Assembly: GCA_007922305.1 (NCBI GenBank) | Contig: ML677326.1 | Coordinates: forward strand, 52,588,453 to 52,652,452 | Length of the DNA: 64,000 nt | Source: Dermatemys mawii | Taxonomy: Eukaryota > Chordata > Testudines > Dermatemydidae | Direction of reading: 5' to 3' | Part shown: piece after piece, positions 59,011 to 64,000 of the stretch | Layout: each line of letters opens with the position of its first letter | Position numbering within the stretch: the stretch's first letter is position 1 | Translations under genes and position numbers: made by a program | Notes under the pieces: generated by a model | Seen by the model: the letters and a program-made list of their open reading frames with translations, nothing else | Told to the model about the DNA's origin: nothing | Database searches by the model: none

Positions 59011-59261
59011 GCTATCCTGGTCATTTGTCTCTTAGGATTTTACAGTGCCCATCATTCTGCTAAGTGACATCTCACTATCCAGCATGGATAATTATTATAC
59101 TGGAGTTGGGGAACCATAATAACCAACCCCAAACAATTTGTTTTTAGAATTCCAGACTAGACTGTCTATTATACTGCTCCCATAAATATTATGATTAACT
59201 CAGTGCATCTTGCCTATGAGCAAGTCCTCATGGAAAAACATAAAAGGACTGTCCTAGCATA
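59011..59261. other. Unassigned sequence
   Basis: No feature recognised. Confidence 0.5.
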
Positions 59262-59966
59262 ATAGATTCACAGAAAACCTTGAGCTTATCTAAGCCATCC
59301 TTCTCCACTGAGGAATGACCAAGTACTATATACCTAGACCATCCCTGAGAGGTGACTGTGTAACCTGTTCTTAAAATCTCCTATGACAGGAATTCCTTTG
59401 GAAGCCTATTCCAGTACTGAACTATCCTTATAGTTAGAGTATTTTTCCCAGTGTCTAGCTTAAATTTCCTTTGTTTCAGATTGAGTTGATTACATCTTAT
59501 CCCATCTTTAGTGAACATGAAGAACAATTGATCACTGACCTCTTTATAACAACCTTTATCATACGAGTAGTCTATTTTTTGTCAAGTTCCACATTTCTTG
59601 GTCAAGGTGTAGTCAAGGTCCAGACGGCAGAGAAAATAATAAAAAAACAGTAATGATAATTAAATAGAAAGATTTCAGGGTCCATTCAAAAGTGTATGGA
59701 AGTCCATATTTGGCCCACAGTCTGCCTATTGACCACACCTGCCTTAACATATCTGAAGACTATCGGGTCTTCTTTTCTCAGGATTAAATTATGGCCAGGT
59801 TTTTTTTACTTTTCATCAGGTCGGGTGTTCCAAACCTTTTAGCATGCTCTCCTTGGGACTCTCGAATTTGTGCACATCTTTTTTAAAGTGTGGCACCCAC
59901 AACTGGACACAGTACTCCAGCTGAGGATTCACCAGTGCCGAGTAAAGTGGGACAGTTATGTTCTGT

Positions 59967-60665
59967 TAGGCATTCAGTTTTCAACTGGAATGCCTTATTG
60001 AAAAAGGATCCTGGTGGCTCCAGTCAGCACCATTGACCGGGCTATTAAGAGTCCAGTTGGCTGCCCACAGTGGAGCAGGCAGGGTGTCTGCTCAGCTCCG
60101 CATAGCTTCCAGATAGCTGCCAGCATCTCCCTCTATCTGGGAGCCACCTGAGGAAACGCCACCCAGAGAACACACCCCACCCTTCCATCCGATGCCCTAA
60201 CCCCCTGCCCCAGCCTGGAGCCTTTTCCCACACTCCAAATCCCTTGGCCCAGGACAGAGCCACCTCATGTACCCCAAACTCCTCATTTCTTGTCCAACCC
60301 CAGAGCCTGAACCTCCAGTCCAGAGCCTGCACCCCCTTCCGCACACCAACCCCCTGATCCAGACCTGAGCCCCATTCTGCACTCAGAACCTCTTGGCCCC
60401 AACCCAGAGCCCTCTCCTGCACCCCAAGCCTACCATCTCCAGCCCCACTTCAGAACCCACACCCCCAGCTAGAGCCTTGACTCCTTCTCTCACCCCAACC
60501 TCCTGCCCCACTCCAGTGAAAATGAGTGAAAAAGTGAGGATGGAGGAGAGCAAGCGACGGAGGGAGGGGGGATGGAGTGATCAGGGTGGGGCTTCAGAGA
60601 AGGGGTGGGGTCAAAGGCAGGGCAAGAGCATTCGGTTTTCTGCAAATAGAAAGTTGGCAATCCTA
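59967..60665. mobile_element. hAT-like GC-rich element inserted in CR1
   Basis: Flanking 8-mers tgttctgt (59959-59966) and tgtcctgt (60666-60673) match at 7/8. The right end reversed reads taggattgccaac. The core is C-rich on the plus strand with degenerate units of the type accccctgccccagcctgga. The 125-codon minus and 97-codon plus frames are products of this simple composition. Dispersed turtle family by recognition. Confidence 0.8.
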
Positions 60666-61142
60666 TGTCCTGTGTCTTACCTATAACACTTCTGTAAACA
60701 GAACCCCAGAATATTAGTCTTTTTTGCAACTTCATCAAAATTGTGATGCATTCAATTTGCGATCCACAATAACCCCCAGAAACTCTTTAGCAGTACTACT
60801 GCATAGCCAGTTAACCCCATTTTGTAGTTGTGTAACTGATATTTTCTTTATAAATGAGTACTTTGCACTTGCCTTTACTGAATTTCATCTTGCTCAGTTC
60901 TGTCCAGTTCTCCAGTTTGATAAGGTCATTTTAAATTCTAATCCTGACCTCCAAAATGCTACCAACCCCTTCTCTCCCATGTTGGTGTTATCCAAAATTT
61001 TACAAGCATACTCTCCACTCCATTATCCAAGTCATTAACAAAAATATTGAATAGTATAGGACCAGGACATTCTCTGACAGACACCACTAGATTCATCCTC
61101 CCAGTGTGACCGCAAACCATTGAAACTACTTTGAATATGGTC

Positions 61143-61733
61143 TGTGATGAAGCAGAGAAATTGCCCGCCAGCATAGCAGATGTTAGTTAAAGAGAGCCTT
61201 TGGGCCTAGCTAGCCCTGCCCTGTTATACCTGCACCCAATGTCAGGCCTGGAGGGTAGAGAAAAGGCAAAAGCCTAGCTCATTTGAGGGCTGACTGCCTA
61301 AGAGGCAGGAGCTAGCTGCCTCACTACCTAGGAGCCTCCAGCAACTGAATTAACTGGGTGTCTGAAACACAGAGACATTGTGGGGTTCAGCCTCACGAAA
61401 TTTATGACTGCCCTGCCCAAAGAAGCCTGGGACTGTGGCTGGTTGAGCCTTCAGGGTCCATGAGAGCGTTCTACTGAAAATAAGCTACCCGAAATTGAAG
61501 GGACAATGGTAGGAATTATCTCGGGCCAGTGGATTTAGTCTTCCTGCTGGGGGAGTCACCCCTGTTCAGGGACTGACTCACACAGGCCCTGGCTGGGAGC
61601 CAGTGGAGTGGGATGGCCCATGGCCACCTACCCAACTTCCTAAAAGACTGAGGCACCTCAACCAACAAAACAAGGGGCTGGAATTCAGGCACACCAACCA
61701 CTAGACTGCCTGCCTCTCCAAGCACCCTGTTGA
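61143..61733. mobile_element. 591-bp unclassified insert in CR1
   Basis: CR1 sequence stops at ...gaatatggtc and resumes at atggtctttcagccagttgt. atggtc is duplicated (61137-61142 and 61734-61739). The insert starts tgtgatgaagcag and ends caccctgttga, with no inverted ends and no TG...CA pair. It is GC-richer than the CR1. LTR-like composition, but the class is unproven. Confidence 0.6.
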
Positions 61734-63490
61734 ATGGTCTTTCAGCCAGTTGTGCACCAACCTTATAGTGATTTCATCTAGATCTCAGTTCCCTAGTTTG
61801 CTTATGAAAATGTCAAAAGCCTTTTTAAAATCATGATATCATATCTAAAACTGCCCACACCTACTAGGCCAGTAATCCTGTCAACAAAATAAACTGGGTT
61901 GGTTTGATATGACTTATTGACAAATCCATGTTGGTTCTTACTTATAAACCAATTATACTGTAGATATATACAAACTGATTGTTTAAAAATTTGCTTTGAT
62001 ACCTGGAAAGATACTGCAGTTAGTCTGACTAGTCTATAATTCCTGGGTGTTCTATGTTTGCCATTCTCCAGTCTTCTGAGACCTCATCCATCCAGGAGTT
62101 CTCATAGATAATCGCTAATGGTTCCGAAATTGCTTCTTAAGTATTGTAGGATGAATTTCATCAGCCCCTGTCAGCTTGAATACATCTGACTTATATAAAC
62201 ATGCTTTAACCTGTTCTTTCCCTATTCTGGCTTGTGTTTCTTCACCCTTGTTACTATGGATTGTCTTAAGTATCTGGTCACAATCAATTTTTTTAATGAA
62301 GACTGAAGCAAAACAGGCAATAAACACCTCTGCCTTCTGGATGTCATCTGTTGGCTCTCCTTCTCTGCTAAGTAGAGAACCTACACATTCCTTCATTGAA
62401 AACACAAGAAAGATGCATTTAGAGAACCTCTTCTTACTGTCTTTTCTGTCTCTTGTTAGGCATTACTAATGTTGTGCCTTAGTCTTTCTGATTTTTGTCC
62501 CTATATATTTGTGCTCTTCTTTAGTACTCATCCTTAGCAATTTGCTCAGGTTTCCACATTTTGTGGGATTCCCTTTTTATTTTTAGGAAATTTAAAAAGC
62601 TCCTAATTGGACCATACTGGCCTTTTGCTGTTGTAATCTTTCCTTTGCACTCAGATAGTCTGTTTGCCTTTAATACTGCCTCTGTGAGAAATTGACAGCT
62701 CTCCTGCCCTCCTTTTTCCCCCAGATTTTTTTCCTTTGGAATCTTAGCTGCCAGCTCTCTGCGTTTGTTAAAGTCTCTACTTTTTTGAGGTCCACTTTCC
62801 TTATTCTTCTGCTCTCTCTCCCTCCTTTCCTCAGCATCCTGAAGTCTGTTTCATGATCACTTTCATACAAATTGCCTTCAACCTTTAGATTCTCAACCAA
62901 TTCCTCTGTTAATCAAAAAGAAGTCTAAAATGACTGTCTCCCTGATTACTTCCTCAGTTTTCTAAAACAAGTTGTTCCCCATACATTCCAAAAACTTAAT
63001 GGAGACTTTGATTTGCTGTATTACTTTTTCATAAATATCTGTGTAGTTAATTTTCCCTATTACTGCCAGGTCTGTGTTTTGGATGCTTTTATGTGTTCTA
63101 GAAGTGCCTCATCTATTTCTTCCTGATTGGTGGTCTGTAGTAGACCCTCTGCTATGATATTGCCTGTATTTTCCATACTTTTCTTTTTAACCCAGAGACT
63201 TTTAACTGGTCTGCCTCTCACATCCTGATACACCTCAGAACTAGTGTATATATTCCTAATGTATAATGTAACATCACCTTCCCTCTGTTCACCTGTCTAT
63301 CCTTCCTGAACAAGCTATGCCCCTCTCTACTAATAGTGAAATCATGAGATTTATTCCATCAAGTTTGTGATGCCAATTAAGTCATAATGTAATGTAATGT
63401 ATTAATAGTTCCAGTTCTTGTTTTTTCCCCATACTCCTTGCATCTGTGTACAGACATCTAAGATGTTGAGCAGATTTCCCCACTCTTATC

Positions 63491-64000
63491 CCTCATGAAG
63501 TACTGCAAACTCTGAAGCATACCAGATCATGCAAAACAGGTCTTGGAGCAGCACAGTCCCCATTATGAGCTAATGGGGACTCTGCTGAGAAAACCCGCCT
63601 CATGCTAAGGCTAGATCTAGAGTTTGTCGTTTTAATGGAATAGCCCTTCAAGGAAACTGGCAGAAGCCTGATCCCTAAGACATTCAAAGGTAGATTATTT
63701 AAATATACAAAATATAAGGACACTGGCAGGACACTAACTAGATGATTCCATCTCATTTCTGTGACAGATTCTTAACAAAATGGGAATTTCTCTCTCTGGC
63801 TAGAAGAAAAGGGGTGAGGTCTCTTTCTATAGGTACTCTGTGTTCAAATATTAATATGTTTTTTAGGTGTGTCATAAGGTGAGCAGAGTCCAGTGCACCT
63901 GGACTGACTACCTGCTGCCAAATAGGGCTTAAGAGGAGACACCTGGGCCTTATAAAGGGAAAGAAAGCTGCAGATTGTTGTTAGCAGATGCCTGCAGACA
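63491..64000. other. Unassigned sequence to window end
   Basis: The 87-codon minus frame at 63493-63756 has no motif. From about 63880 a block (gtgagcagagtccagtgcac) could be the start of another retroelement cut by the window edge. Confidence 0.4.

Larger units (their letters stand above)
59262..63490 (-). mobile_element. Long antisense CR1/L3-like LINE with two insertions
   Basis: Reading on the minus strand: endonuclease end (GNLYESDHETDFRML near 62880-62830, the SDH motif), linker (QKAEVFIACFASVF near 62340), RT entry (LTGADEIHPTILKK), RT core (GPILFNIFVNDLDNGVESML near 61065-61005), then C-terminal and 3' region to a reversed CR1 end at 59262 (tagattcacagaaaacc). Inserts lie at 59967-60665 and 61143-61733. 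Without them it is about 2.9 kb. Broken in all frames. Confidence 0.85.

Noticed and set aside
60045..60738. Frames of 61-125 codons rich in Pro, Gly and Trp
   Set aside because: Product of the C-rich simple composition of the hAT-like insert.
1..64000. tRNA, rRNA or snRNA genes
   Set aside because: No cloverleaf-compatible A and B box pair or conserved snRNA motif was recognised outside the decayed MIR-type SINEs; a covariance-model scan would be decisive.

Overview
This is a 64 kb stretch of vertebrate, non-coding, repeat-rich nuclear DNA. It is AT-rich and CpG-poor, has no bacterial-style operons, and no complete host gene is visible. The repeats (many CR1 LINEs, Penelope-like elements with GIY-YIG-type tails, abundant hAT-like miniature elements, L2/MIR remnants, solo LTRs) are what I associate with a turtle genome; a crocodilian is the main alternative. 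That assignment rests on recognising repeat families, not on a database search. || Layout. 0.46-3.12 kb: the most informative locus. A short hAT-like miniature element (8-bp target duplications) is split by a 2.54-kb DNA transposon with 12-bp CACTG... terminal inverted repeats and a TTA target duplication. The inner element carries a 564-codon, transposase-like reading frame on the minus strand, broken by one in-frame TGA. Its upstream region holds three exact copies of a decamer matching the C/EBP-ATF (CARE) site. 3.4-8.2 kb: CR1 ends, a miniature element and palindromic repeats. 9.4-11.2 kb: two Penelope-like insertions with inverted arms, one with a perfect 12-bp target duplication, and another miniature element between them. 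11.9-20 kb: mostly unassigned, with a 57-bp exon-like block, a decayed LINE and a decayed coding remnant. 21-28.5 kb: L2/MIR tails, a tandem-repeat-bearing TIR element and a 765-bp solo LTR. 31.2-33 kb: old antisense CR1. 35-42.4 kb: miniature elements and a second solo LTR. 42.4-49.1 kb: a CR1 graveyard in which a sense CR1 is interrupted by an antisense CR1, a Penelope-like element and an unclassified insert. 49-59 kb: unassigned sequence, MIRs interrupted by foldback elements, and an L2-like LINE. 59.3-63.5 kb: a long antisense CR1 interrupted by a GC-rich hAT-like element and by a 591-bp unclassified insert. || No host gene can be named. Four short open blocks flanked by good splice signals (11.90, 35.28, 49.53 and 53.63 kb, all plus strand) could mean the window lies in one large intron-rich gene, but pseudo-exons of this kind are common in introns, so these calls are tentative. 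The coding sequence with real support all belongs to mobile elements.
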